Source: Lewinellaceae bacterium (GTDB lineage Bacteria > Bacteroidota > Bacteroidia > Chitinophagales > Saprospiraceae). Taken from it: a DNA stretch of 64,000 nt. Within the stretch, counting starts at the first letter, position 1. Each line of letters opens with the position of its first letter. The DNA is taken from positions 186,001 through 250,000 of the forward strand of contig JACJXZ010000008.1 of the NCBI GenBank assembly GCA_020636375.1, written 5' to 3'. The notes beneath the pieces were generated by a model. It was not told the DNA's origin and did no database searches. It saw only the letters and a list, made by a program, of their open reading frames with translations. Shown here one piece after another: positions 9,628 through 18,238 of this stretch. The translations under genes and the position numbers were made by a program.

Positions 9628-10701
9628 TAACGCATTCCCGGTCAGCCTGCGGGGCTAGCCTGCTGGCCCACATTATTGCCGCCAAATACATTGAACACCT
9701 GCCATTTTACCGCCAGGGCCAACGCTTTGCGCGCGATTACGGCTGGCAGTTGCACAAATCGACATTCAATAGCTGGTTCGCTGCGGCCTGCACGCTTCTG
9801 GAGCCTTTGTACGAGGAGTTGGCAAAAAGGGCATTGGATACAGACTACCTGCAAGCTGACGAGTCTAAGATCAAAGTCCTGACAAACATCCCCAAAGACA
9901 AAGAGGGCAATCCAAAGAAGCCCAGCAAGGAAAAAGGCAGCAAGCAGATGCTCGGCTGGATGTGGGTAGCCCACAATCCATTGGCGGGGTATGTATTGTT
10001 CAATTATGAGGACAACCGGGCAGCAGAAGGGGCCGAGGCTACGCTGGGCAGCTTCACGCAGGGCTACCTGCAAACAGATGGCTACAGTAGTTACAACGGT
10101 ATTGCCGCACGGCAGGGCGTATACCGCCTGGGTTGCCTGGCTCATGTGCGCCGCAAGTTCTATGACGCACAAAGCAACGATGCCCGGCGAGCCGAACATG
10201 CCCTAAAAGTTATTCAGAGCATCTATGCCCATGAACGCGTGGCTAAAGGCATGGAACCAGAGGCCCGGCACGCTTACCGCCTGGAACATACACTGCCAAT
10301 CTACAAGAGCTTCAAATGCTGGCTGGGCGAGCAGGCCTGCATGGTAACTCCCAAGAGCCCCATTGGCAAGGCATTCACCTACGCCCAAAACCAATGGCCC
10401 AACCTCATGACGCTTTTCAAAGACGGCCGGCTACTGATCGACAACAACCTTATTGAAAACAAAATCCGCCCTCTGGCATTGGGGCGTAAGAACTATTTGT
10501 TTGCCGGCTCTCACAAAGGCGCTCAGCGCGCTGCTATGATGTACTCTTTCTTTGCCACCTGCCAAATGCAGGGCGTCAACCCCTATGAGTGGCTCAAGCA
10601 TACCTTGGAGCACATCGCCGACACAAAGCTGTCGCAGCTCCACACCTTGCTCCCGGGCTACACGCCGGAAGTGGCACACCTGTAGTTGCTCGGACGCTTA
10701 C
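9628..10701 (+). pseudogene. IS66-family transposase, N-terminally truncated, with element right end
   Basis: From about 9628 to the stop at 10685 the frame is the C-terminal two thirds of an IS66 transposase: GASLLAHIIAAKYIEHLPFY, DYLQADESKIKVL, YLQTDGYSSYN, LGCLAHVRRKFYDA, LIDNNLIENKIRPLALGRKN and the C-terminal ATCQMQGVNPYEWL block. The Cys-rich zinc-ribbon N-terminus of the family (about 130 residues) is absent, replaced by the 5' end of the IS1182-type element. Sixteen bases after the stop lies GGACGCTTAC (ending at 10701), the complement of the GTAAGCGTCC end typical of IS66 elements, so the right end survives. The frame's nominal start at 9570 belongs to the neighbouring element. It is not related closely to the intact IS66-type element at 22.5-24.2 kb. 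Confidence 0.8.
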
Positions 10702-11050
10702 AAAGTAAATGCAATAAGGCTGTGTACCAGTTGAAAGCGAGTGGGAAGAGGCAACTGGTACTTTACTGACCATCGCCATCTAGGCCCTCAAAGAGTTTGA
10801 CATCGGGGTGGATTTGTTGGACACAGAATTCAGATACCCAAGGTTGAGGAGTGTACAAGGTAACAAAGTGAAATAAGCCTGGAGCTCCTTGAAATTGGTT
10901 TCCCGAAAGCTAGCCGATGGTCTTCTTAAATGATCACCCCCCGAAACATTCCCCCCACACCCCACGTAAAAAACATTACCAAATTCCCTATACTTGCATA
11001 GCAGAAAATCCTGCCACCAAGTATCTTGAAGCGCGTTCAAAAACTCCCCT
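10702..11050. other. Spacer between IS66 remnant and Mrr gene
   Basis: No gene seen. TATACTTG at 10989-10996 matches the Bacteroidota -7 box TAnnTTTG at all but one base and lies 54 bases before the Mrr start; no clear -33 box is visible, so it is only a candidate promoter. Confidence 0.35.
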
Positions 11051-11959
11051 ATGATACCAGACTATCAAACCATAATGCGCCCTTTGCTGGAGCTAGTAGC
11101 CGACGGAAAAACCTACACCTCCCGCGAAGCCATCGAAGGGCTTGCCGAGCGCTATAATCTTACCGAGGAGGAGCGCAAAGAACTGCTCCCCAGTGGGCAG
11201 CAACCAGTATTTGACAATAGGGTAGGCTGGGCTCGTACCTACCTCAAAAAAGCAGGACTGGTCAAGTCGGAGAAGAGGGGCACCATGTCCATCACCGAAA
11301 AGGGGAAACAGGTGCTCAACCAGAAGCCCTCCAGGATCGACATCAGCTTCCTGGAACAGTTCCCCGAGTTTGTGGAGTTCCGTACCGGGAAAAACAAGAC
11401 CAAAGTAGTTGATCAACAGGAGGCCGACATCGAGGCGGAAGAACAGACGCCGGAAGAACTCCTGGAATATGCCCACCAGAAGCTGCAACATGACCTGGCT
11501 GCTGAACTGCTCCTAACCATTAAAGAAGCTTCGCCCCGTTTTTTCGAAAACCTTGTGGTCGACCTGCTCCTGCAGATGGGCTATGGAGGCTCCCGGGCGG
11601 ATGCCGGCCGGGCCATTGGAAAGACCAGCGATGGGGGAATCGATGGGATCATCAAAGAAGATAAGCTGGGACTGGACATCATCTACATTCAGGCCAAGCG
11701 GTGGGAAAATTCAGTGCCGATCAAAGAGATCCGGGACTTTGCCGGCGCCTTGTTGGGTAACAAGGCCCGGAAAGGCGTATTTATCACAACTTCCAGCTTT
11801 CCGGCTTCGGCTCATGAATACGTCCGGTCTATAGAGCCAAAGATCATCCTCATTGACGGGCAGCAGCTTGCCCGGCTGATGATCGAGCACAATGTGGGGG
11901 TGTCTCCACAGAAGACTTTCCAGGTGAAACGGATTGACTCAGATTACTTTGAAGAATAG
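11051..11959 (+). CDS. mrr: Mrr-type type IV restriction endonuclease
   Basis: The 302-residue protein matches Mrr in length and layout. An N-terminal winged-helix domain (about 6-90) carries RVGWARTYLKKAGLVKS and GTMSITEKG. After an acidic linker comes the nuclease domain with FFENLVVDLLLQMGYGG, catalytic D198 in DGGIDGI and Q214-A215-K216 in IYIQAKRWE, the Mrr version of PD-(D/E)xK. Mrr enzymes cut DNA carrying modified bases. The next gene (PLD-like) starts 27 bases downstream on the same strand and the type I restriction operon follows 1 kb later, so it belongs to a defence cluster. Base composition is GC-rich, like hsdM and hsdR. Confidence 0.88.
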   Translation: MIPDYQTIMRPLLELVADGKTYTSREAIEGLAERYNLTEEERKELLPSGQQPVFDNRVGWARTYLKKAGLVKSEKRGTMSITEKGKQVLNQKPSRIDISFLEQFPEFVEFRTGKNKTKVVDQQEADIEAEEQTPEELLEYAHQKLQHDLAAELLLTIKEASPRFFENLVVDLLLQMGYGGSRADAGRAIGKTSDGGIDGIIKEDKLGLDIIYIQAKRWENSVPIKEIRDFAGALLGNKARKGVFITTSSFPASAHEYVRSIEPKIILIDGQQLARLMIEHNVGVSPQKTFQVKRIDSDYFEE

Positions 11960-11986
11960 GCTTCAGCCGCTAAAGCAATTTCCTCA

Positions 11987-12712
11987 ATGGCAAAATTTTT
12001 GTTGCCTCGCGGTTTATCAGCCCAATTGGAAGAAGTCATTAAGAGTGCTTCTTCAGAGATATACCTTGTCACGCCATTCTTGAAAATGTCCGATACCTAT
12101 CACGAACGGCTGAGAGAGGCGATCCAAAGAGGCGTGGGTGTGACGGTAATTTACGGCAAGAAGCAGCTCGACCTGGAAGAAGAGGACAAGATAATGAGGC
12201 TGGCCTGCAACCTCTATTTTAAAGAAAACCTGCATGCCAAATGCTTTGCCAATGAGAAGATGGCAATCATCGGATCGATGAACCTGTACGCCTATTCAGA
12301 ATTCAATAACCGAGAAATGGGCGTGCTCCTCACCAGGGAGGAAGACGAAGTAGCCTACATGGATTGTATGGAGGAGGTAAGGTCCATCATGGCCTCTTCA
12401 AGACAGGAAAAGAGGGTAAGTGGTAATAGGGGAAGATCGGCCTCATTTAGCAACATGGAAAGCCATCAACCCGAACAGCCAGGCTTCTGTATCCGAACAG
12501 GAGAATCGATTCCCTTCAATCCGGATAGGCCACTTTCCCCCGCAGCTTATCGCGTCTGGAGCCAGTATGGCGACCCTTTCTATCCCGAGCAGTTTTGCCA
12601 TTTTTCCGGAGAGCCATCTGATGGGGATACCTGTGTTGCCCGGCCTATTTTGCGTGAAAACTGGGAAGAGGCGCGAATTTATGCGAGAAAACATCTAAGG
12701 ATAGAGCTTTAA
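11987..12712 (+). CDS. Phospholipase D-like (HKD) domain protein with zinc-finger-like tail
   Basis: The 241-residue protein contains one HKD-type motif: H83-x-K85 in LHAKCF followed by IIGSMNLYAYSEFNNREMG (Ser97, Asn99). Single-HKD proteins usually dimerise to build one active site and may be nucleases or lipases. The C-terminal 60 residues contain CIRTGESIPFNPDRPLSPAA and two further Cys residues, a tail I know from other PLD-domain proteins of bacteria that resembles a zinc ribbon. It lies 27 bases after mrr, probably in the same transcript. A role in defence is inferred from position only. Confidence 0.8.
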   Translation: MAKFLLPRGLSAQLEEVIKSASSEIYLVTPFLKMSDTYHERLREAIQRGVGVTVIYGKKQLDLEEEDKIMRLACNLYFKENLHAKCFANEKMAIIGSMNLYAYSEFNNREMGVLLTREEDEVAYMDCMEEVRSIMASSRQEKRVSGNRGRSASFSNMESHQPEQPGFCIRTGESIPFNPDRPLSPAAYRVWSQYGDPFYPEQFCHFSGEPSDGDTCVARPILRENWEEARIYARKHLRIEL

Positions 12713-12896
12713 AGGCCATGACTACAAGCCGAACAATTCAAAGTCCCCCCAAACAACCCCTCGAAACCCGAACCCTTTTCCCTATTTTGCCAGTACAATA
12801 GAACAGGCACCCAAACAAAGCGCTAACTCCACCTTTCCGGCGCCGGCATAAACACAATCACTACAATCCAGCACAAGTCAATGTGCCGCCAATTTT

Positions 12897-12904
12897 TATA
12901 TTTG
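12897..12904 (+). promoter_or_regulatory. Candidate -7 box of the type I restriction operon
   Basis: TATATTTG matches the Bacteroidota -7 consensus TAnnTTTG exactly and lies 62 bases before the hsdM start. No clear TTTG at -33 is visible. The rest of the 253-base gap between the PLD gene and hsdM holds no gene. Confidence 0.5.
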
Positions 12905-12965
12905 TAGGAATGATCAAACACCGGGAGGATGCCCTCCGGTAAAAACTGACGAACTCGAAGACGAT

Positions 12966-14504
12966 ATGGCGAAGCAAAAGAAAGCCAGCAAGGAAGAATC
13001 CCTGGAACAAAAGCTTTGGAAAGCAGCCGACAAGCTCCGTAAGAATATGGACGCCGCGGAGTACAAGCACATCGTGCTGGGCCTCATTTTCCTGAAGTAT
13101 ATCTCCGATGCCTTTGAGGAACTTTACGAGAAGCTAAAGAGAGGAGAAGGGGAATATGAGGGCGCCGACCCGGAAGATCCGGATGAGTACCGGGGGGAGC
13201 ATGTGTTTTTTGTTCCGGAAAAGGCGCGGTGGAAGTACCTGCAGGGACGGGCGAAGCTGCCTACCATCGGAGGGGATATCGACGCGGCAATGGAAGCTAT
13301 TGAAAAGGAGAACGCCACTTTGAAAGGCGTCCTGCCCAAGCAGTATGCCCGGCCGGCGTTGGATAAGAACAGCCTGGGTGGGCTGATCGACTTGATCGGT
13401 ACGGTGGCACTGGGAGATTCCCGGTCGAAGAGCCAGGATGTGCTGGGGCGGGTGTATGAATATTTCCTGGGGGAGTTTGCGCTGGCGGAAGGTAAAAAGG
13501 GCGGACAGTTCTATACCCCGGCAAGTATTGTCACTCTATTGGTGGAAATGCTCGGGCCCTATAAGGGCCGTGTGTTCGACCCCTGCTGCGGGTCGGGCGG
13601 TATGTTTGTGCAGAGTGAGAAGTTTGTCGTGGCGCACCAGGGGAAGATCGATGACATTTCCATCTACGGGCAGGAGAGTAACCAGACGACCTACCGGCTG
13701 TGCCGGATGAACCTTGCCATACGGGGGATCGACGGCTCTAACATTAAATGGAACAACGAGGGCTCCTTCCTGAATGATGCGCATAAGGACCTGAAAGCGG
13801 ATTACATCCTGGCTAACCCGCCCTTCAATGACAGCGACTGGTCCGGCGCCCAGCTCCGCGCGGATGCGCGATGGAGCTATGGTGTGCCACCGGCTGGTAA
13901 TGCCAACTTCGCCTGGGTTCAGCATTTCATTTATCACCTCAATCCCTCTTCTGGCGTGGCCGGGTTTGTTTTGTCGAACGGGTCATTGTCTTCCAATACG
14001 GGCGGAGAGGGCGGTATCAGGCAAAAGCTGGTGGAAGAGGACCTGGTGGACTGCATCGTTATGTTGCCCAAACAGCTCTTCTACAATACCGGCATCCCCG
14101 CCTGTTTGTGGTTCCTGCGCCGGAATAAGCGGCGGCGAAAGGGAGAGGTATTATTCATTGATGCTTCAGAGCTGGGCTTTATGGTCAATCGCCGCCTGCG
14201 GGAGTTTACGGAGGAGGACATCCGAAAGGTGGCGAATACGTACCACAGCTGGAAGGAAGGCTCAGAGGAGTATGAAGACATTAAGGGATTTTGCAAATCG
14301 GCGACTTTGGAAGAAGTTGAAAAACACAAGTTTGTGTTGACGCCGGGCCGGTATGTAGGAATTCCGGATGAGGAAGATGACGGGATTCCCTTTGAAGAGA
14401 AGATGGCGACACTTACGGAGGAACTGCGCGAACAAATGGCTGAGGAAGAAAAGCTCAATGTTCAGATCAAGGAACAACTGGCGAAAATCGGGATCGAATT
14501 ATAG
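12966..14504 (+). CDS. hsdM: Type I restriction-modification DNA methyltransferase subunit HsdM
   Basis: The 512-residue protein has the HsdM_N helical domain (LEQKLWKAADKLRKNMDAAE at residues 13-32) and the adenine N6-methyltransferase domain: FYTPASIV (183-190), AdoMet-binding DPCCGSGGM (205-213) and catalytic NPPF (284-287). It methylates host DNA at sites chosen by HsdS and forms the M2S core to which HsdR binds. It is the first gene of the operon. Unlike most type I loci, hsdS does not follow directly: a Schlafen/AlbA-type gene begins 77 bases downstream. Confidence 0.95.
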   Translation: MAKQKKASKEESLEQKLWKAADKLRKNMDAAEYKHIVLGLIFLKYISDAFEELYEKLKRGEGEYEGADPEDPDEYRGEHVFFVPEKARWKYLQGRAKLPTIGGDIDAAMEAIEKENATLKGVLPKQYARPALDKNSLGGLIDLIGTVALGDSRSKSQDVLGRVYEYFLGEFALAEGKKGGQFYTPASIVTLLVEMLGPYKGRVFDPCCGSGGMFVQSEKFVVAHQGKIDDISIYGQESNQTTYRLCRMNLAIRGIDGSNIKWNNEGSFLNDAHKDLKADYILANPPFNDSDWSGAQLRADARWSYGVPPAGNANFAWVQHFIYHLNPSSGVAGFVLSNGSLSSNTGGEGGIRQKLVEEDLVDCIVMLPKQLFYNTGIPACLWFLRRNKRRRKGEVLFIDASELGFMVNRRLREFTEEDIRKVANTYHSWKEGSEEYEDIKGFCKSATLEEVEKHKFVLTPGRYVGIPDEEDDGIPFEEKMATLTEELREQMAEEEKLNVQIKEQLAKIGIEL

Positions 14505-14581
14505 AATATGGAGCACTTGGTATGGGCAACAGGCAATTAACGGCCTGTAAGAAAAGTTTTTGAAAGAAAGCATTCATTCTG

Positions 14582-16225
14582 ATGATTGAAAACAGTCAAC
14601 TGGATAAAAAATCTTTGCGGATTCTCACCAAAAATAACCCTGATTGGGAGGAGCTGGCCAAAGACTGCGTTTGCTTTGCTAATGCCTATGGAGGCAGGTT
14701 GCTGTTTGGCATCGAAGATGGAAAGGAGGAACCTCCGCGTGATCAAAAGGTACCCAACGACCTGGTTTCAAAACTGGTAAAGAACATGCAGAGCAGAACG
14801 CTGAACGTAAGCGTTATTCCCAGGGTCGTTCAGCATGAAAATGGAGCGGAATATCTGGAGCTTACCGTGCAGCGCACCGCTTCCACGGTGGCTTGTACTT
14901 CGAAAGGTAGATATTACATCCGGGTGGAGGATGATTGTAAACCGATCCTGCCAGATGAGTTGCCGCGGTTGCTTTCCGATAAATCAGCCTTTGTTTGGGA
15001 GCTGCAAAGCTACCTTAAGATTCCTCACACGGAGTATGATGCGCAAAAACTGAAAAATTTTGTAAGAGATATCCGGAAATCCACCAGGGTCAGCGCTTTT
15101 GTAAAGGAGAAGTCTCCTGAAGAGCTGATGGATTATTACTTTTTTGCGCAGGATAAGTACTTGACCAATTTAGGTGTGTTGTGGATAGGGAAACGGGCAC
15201 ACCGGGCAAAGTTACTATACGCCCCTGCCGCACAGTACATCAAGTATGATGAACAAGAGCAGAAAGTAAATAAAATCGTTTGGGATGATTACTCCTTAAA
15301 CCCTAAAGAGCTGATCGAAGATATCTGGGCAAAAGTACCGGACTGGAAAGAGGGCCTGGAAATTCAGGATGGATTGTTTCGACAGAAGGTTGCCGACTAC
15401 GACGAAGTGGTCGTTCGGGAGTTGCTTGCCAATGCCTTTGTTCACCGGCCTTATACCATTCGGGGCGATATTTTTATCAATATCTTTTCCAACAGAATGG
15501 AGATCCACAATCCAGGGTTGTTCCCGTTAGGCGTCACGGCTGAAAACATCCTTCATAAAAGCGTTCAGCGCAACACCCATCTGGCTAAAGTATTTTATGA
15601 CCTGCAATTAATGGAAAAGGAAGGTAGCGGATATGATAAAATCTTCGCTACCCTGCTGAGCATGGGCAAACCCCTCCCCCAACCCAAAGAAGGAAGCGAC
15701 CGGGTAAGCGTCACCGTGGAAAAACGGATTATCAAAAAAGAAGTCATCCGTTTTATGGAAAAGGCCAATCAGATCTATAACCTGGGCACTAAGGAAATAA
15801 TCAGCCTGGGATTAATTGCTCAGCATACCACCCTAACCGCTATCGAATTCTCGAAAATCCTAAACCTGGAAGAGCCCAACGGCGTGAGAAGCTGGATGGG
15901 CAGGCTCTTGGAACTGGAGTTGGTAAAACAGAAGGGAAGAACAAAGGGTACGACCTATTTTGTAGAACCAGAATTGCTAAAGAGGCTCGAATTCAAAGGG
16001 CAGACCGACTTGAAGAATATTGAGGCACATAGGCTGCGTGCTCTTATATTAGAGGACTTAGGAATTTATGGAAAAAGTGCAATTAGTGAGATCCATACGC
16101 GCATCGGAAAAGAAATTCCATTGAGAACCCTCAGAACGCAGATCAACAACCTCCAAATGGAGGGAAAGATTAAGAAAGAGGGAGAAAAGAAAGGAACCAG
16201 GTATTTTATTGACGATTCTCTGTGA
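14582..16225 (+). CDS. Schlafen AlbA_2-domain putative ATP-binding/transcriptional regulator-like protein
   Basis: The 547-residue protein starts with a Schlafen AlbA_2 domain (about 10-125: DWEELAKDCVCFANAYGGRL, LLFGIEDG, GRYYIRVEDD). A central domain (about 250-370) carries VVRELLANAFVHRPY and NPGLFPLGVTAENILHKSVQ followed by EKEGSGYDKIF, the degenerate GHKL-type ATP-binding fold found in this family. The C-terminal 150 residues look like two winged helices (LTAIEFSKILNLEEP; EIHTRIGKEIPLRTLRTQIN). It lies between hsdM and hsdS in the same orientation. Proteins of this type are recurrent passengers in type I restriction loci; whether they regulate the locus or act as effectors is not known to me. 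It is codirectional but not tightly coupled (77 and 122-base gaps). Confidence 0.82.
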   Translation: MIENSQLDKKSLRILTKNNPDWEELAKDCVCFANAYGGRLLFGIEDGKEEPPRDQKVPNDLVSKLVKNMQSRTLNVSVIPRVVQHENGAEYLELTVQRTASTVACTSKGRYYIRVEDDCKPILPDELPRLLSDKSAFVWELQSYLKIPHTEYDAQKLKNFVRDIRKSTRVSAFVKEKSPEELMDYYFFAQDKYLTNLGVLWIGKRAHRAKLLYAPAAQYIKYDEQEQKVNKIVWDDYSLNPKELIEDIWAKVPDWKEGLEIQDGLFRQKVADYDEVVVRELLANAFVHRPYTIRGDIFINIFSNRMEIHNPGLFPLGVTAENILHKSVQRNTHLAKVFYDLQLMEKEGSGYDKIFATLLSMGKPLPQPKEGSDRVSVTVEKRIIKKEVIRFMEKANQIYNLGTKEIISLGLIAQHTTLTAIEFSKILNLEEPNGVRSWMGRLLELELVKQKGRTKGTTYFVEPELLKRLEFKGQTDLKNIEAHRLRALILEDLGIYGKSAISEIHTRIGKEIPLRTLRTQINNLQMEGKIKKEGEKKGTRYFIDDSL

Positions 16226-16347
16226 AATAAACCAAAGGTCGTCAATAAGATCGTCAATAAAACGGCACAATTAAAGTAATACACCTCCTTCCATACTCGG
16301 TAATTTTTCTGCGTAATTGAAAAACAGAATAAAATTGGAATCGATAC

Positions 16348-17661
16348 ATGAATGAATGGAGAGAAACGGAAATTGGCATTTTACCAAAAGATTGGAACAC
16401 TACAAAACTAGCCTTAATTGCAAAAGCTAATAAAGGTTTAGTAGATGGTCCTTTTGGATCTAATCTACCAGCATCTGAATATACTGATTCAGGTGTGCCA
16501 GTAATTAGAGGGGTAAATCTTTCACTTGGGGAAGAACGATTTTTTGATGATGGTTTTGTCTTTGTTTCAGAAAATTTTGCAAAAAATCTCAAAAGAAGTA
16601 TTTGTGTTCCAGGAGATATAATTTTTACAAAAAAGGGGACTATTGGCCAAATTGGAATTATTCCATATAATAGTAGATATAAGGAATATCTTCTATCATC
16701 AAACCAAATGAAACTTTCAGTTGATGAAGAAAAGGTGGACTTAAATTTTGTCTACTATTACTTGTCATCCTCAAGGAGCATCAAAAGAATACGGAAGGAT
16801 TCGGAATATACAGGAGTACCAAAGATAAATTTGACGTATCTAAAAGGGGTCGTCATTCCCCTTCCCAATCTGGATGAACAAAAAGAAATAGGTCGGATTT
16901 TATTCTCAATCGATCAAAAAATCACCCTCCTCCAAAGCCAAAACCAAATACTCGAAAAAATCGCCCAAACCCTCTTCAAGCACTGGTTTATCGACTTTGA
17001 ATTTCCCAATGCGGAGGGGAAACCGTATCGGTCTTCGGGAGGGAAGATGGTGGGGAGTGAGTTTGGGGAGGTGCCTAAAGACTGGAAAGTAAATGATGTT
17101 TATGAATTAATTGAAGTTGATTATGGGTTCCCTTTTAAATCACAATTCTTCAATGAAACTAGAGATGGTTTACCACTGATCCGCATTAGGGACCTCAAAA
17201 AGGGAGATGGATCTTTTTACACAACCGAAGAATTCGATCAGCGATATATAATCCAACCCGGAGATGTTCTTGCAGGAATGGATGCAGAATTTAAGCCATA
17301 CCTCTGGTCAGGAACTAAAGCTCTTCTCAATCAACGAGTATGTAGGTTTAGGCCCAAAAACAATAATATTTCCAAGCTATTTCTTTATGAATTGGTTAAG
17401 CCTCATCTACACTTTTATGAAAAAACCAAAGCGGGAACCACTGTAATTCATTTAGGCAAATCTGATATTGATCAATTTGAGATCATTCAACCAAAAGAGA
17501 AGATCTTGCTAAAATACAAACAGATTACTGATCCCTTACTTCGAAAATATATCAACAACAACAAAGAAATCCGTACTCTTACTAAAACCCGCGACACCCT
17601 CCTCCCAAAGCTGATGAGCGGGCAAATTCGCATTTCGGACGCTACAAAAGCTGAACTATGA
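16348..17661 (+). CDS. hsdS: Type I restriction-modification specificity subunit HsdS
   Basis: The 437-residue protein has two target-recognition domains (about 8-175 and 240-400) separated by a conserved helical spacer (LDEQKEIGRILFSIDQKITL...FKHWFIDFEFP), with the distal helix ending in TLLPKLMSGQIRI. EWRETEIGILPKDW at the start and GEVPKDWKVNDV in the middle are the repeated entries of the two domains. The two domains together fix a bipartite DNA target that cannot be read from the sequence. Both recognition domains are clearly more AT-rich than hsdM and hsdR, as expected from recombinational exchange. Its stop codon overlaps the ATG of the next gene (ATGA at 17658-17661), so the caspase-like protein is translationally coupled to it. 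Confidence 0.93.
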   Translation: MNEWRETEIGILPKDWNTTKLALIAKANKGLVDGPFGSNLPASEYTDSGVPVIRGVNLSLGEERFFDDGFVFVSENFAKNLKRSICVPGDIIFTKKGTIGQIGIIPYNSRYKEYLLSSNQMKLSVDEEKVDLNFVYYYLSSSRSIKRIRKDSEYTGVPKINLTYLKGVVIPLPNLDEQKEIGRILFSIDQKITLLQSQNQILEKIAQTLFKHWFIDFEFPNAEGKPYRSSGGKMVGSEFGEVPKDWKVNDVYELIEVDYGFPFKSQFFNETRDGLPLIRIRDLKKGDGSFYTTEEFDQRYIIQPGDVLAGMDAEFKPYLWSGTKALLNQRVCRFRPKNNNISKLFLYELVKPHLHFYEKTKAGTTVIHLGKSDIDQFEIIQPKEKILLKYKQITDPLLRKYINNNKEIRTLTKTRDTLLPKLMSGQIRISDATKAEL

Positions 17662-18209
17662 CCCAAAAGCACATCTTTTGCCTGGAGGGAGAATATGAGA
17701 ACTCCCTGGATGACCGAAAAAGTGTACTGCCTCTTCTGGAATACCTGGAGGCAACGCAGGAGCTGGGCTATATTTACCGGCGCGTTGCCACCCGGGAGGA
17801 GTTTTTGTTCTACCTGGAAAAAAGCTGCCTGAAGAGATACCAGGATTACCGGCTCATCTATCTGGCATTTCATGGTGAAGCCAATTATATCTATACTTCG
17901 AATCGGCAATGGCTTTCATTAGAGGAGATTGCAGAAACAGTGAATGGGCGCTGGAAGGGGAAAGCCGTCCATTTCAGCAGTTGTGACACCTTGAATACTG
18001 ATGCGGAAGCTATACCCTCATTTCGGAAAGAAACCCAAGCCGCCCTGGTATCGGGCTATAAGGAAAGCATCGACTTCCTGGATGGCGCTTTGATGGATCT
18101 GGTTTTTGCCACCATTTCAAGTGAATATGAATTATTCAGCTACGTGCCAGCTCGCCTGGAGAAAGAATATCCGGAACTGCTATCCCGCACGGGCCTGATA
18201 TTTGGATAG
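17658..18209 (+). CDS. Caspase-like (CHAT/DUF6642-like) protein inside the restriction operon
   Basis: The 183-residue protein shows the layout of a clan CD (caspase-fold) peptidase: beta strand LIYLAFHGE with H72, then a strand and helix, then AVHFSSCDTLN with C109, the His-Cys pair 37 residues apart. I recall similar proteins under the name DUF6642, but cannot check. It overlaps hsdS by 4 bases and is 29 bases before hsdR, so it is an integral operon member and not a bystander. A proteolytic role is inferred from the residues and fold only; it could also be a catalytically silent adaptor. No signal peptide or membrane segment. Confidence 0.7.
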   Translation: MTQKHIFCLEGEYENSLDDRKSVLPLLEYLEATQELGYIYRRVATREEFLFYLEKSCLKRYQDYRLIYLAFHGEANYIYTSNRQWLSLEEIAETVNGRWKGKAVHFSSCDTLNTDAEAIPSFRKETQAALVSGYKESIDFLDGALMDLVFATISSEYELFSYVPARLEKEYPELLSRTGLIFG

Positions 18210-18238
18210 CCATAATGACAGCAGGAAAATTTTAACTC

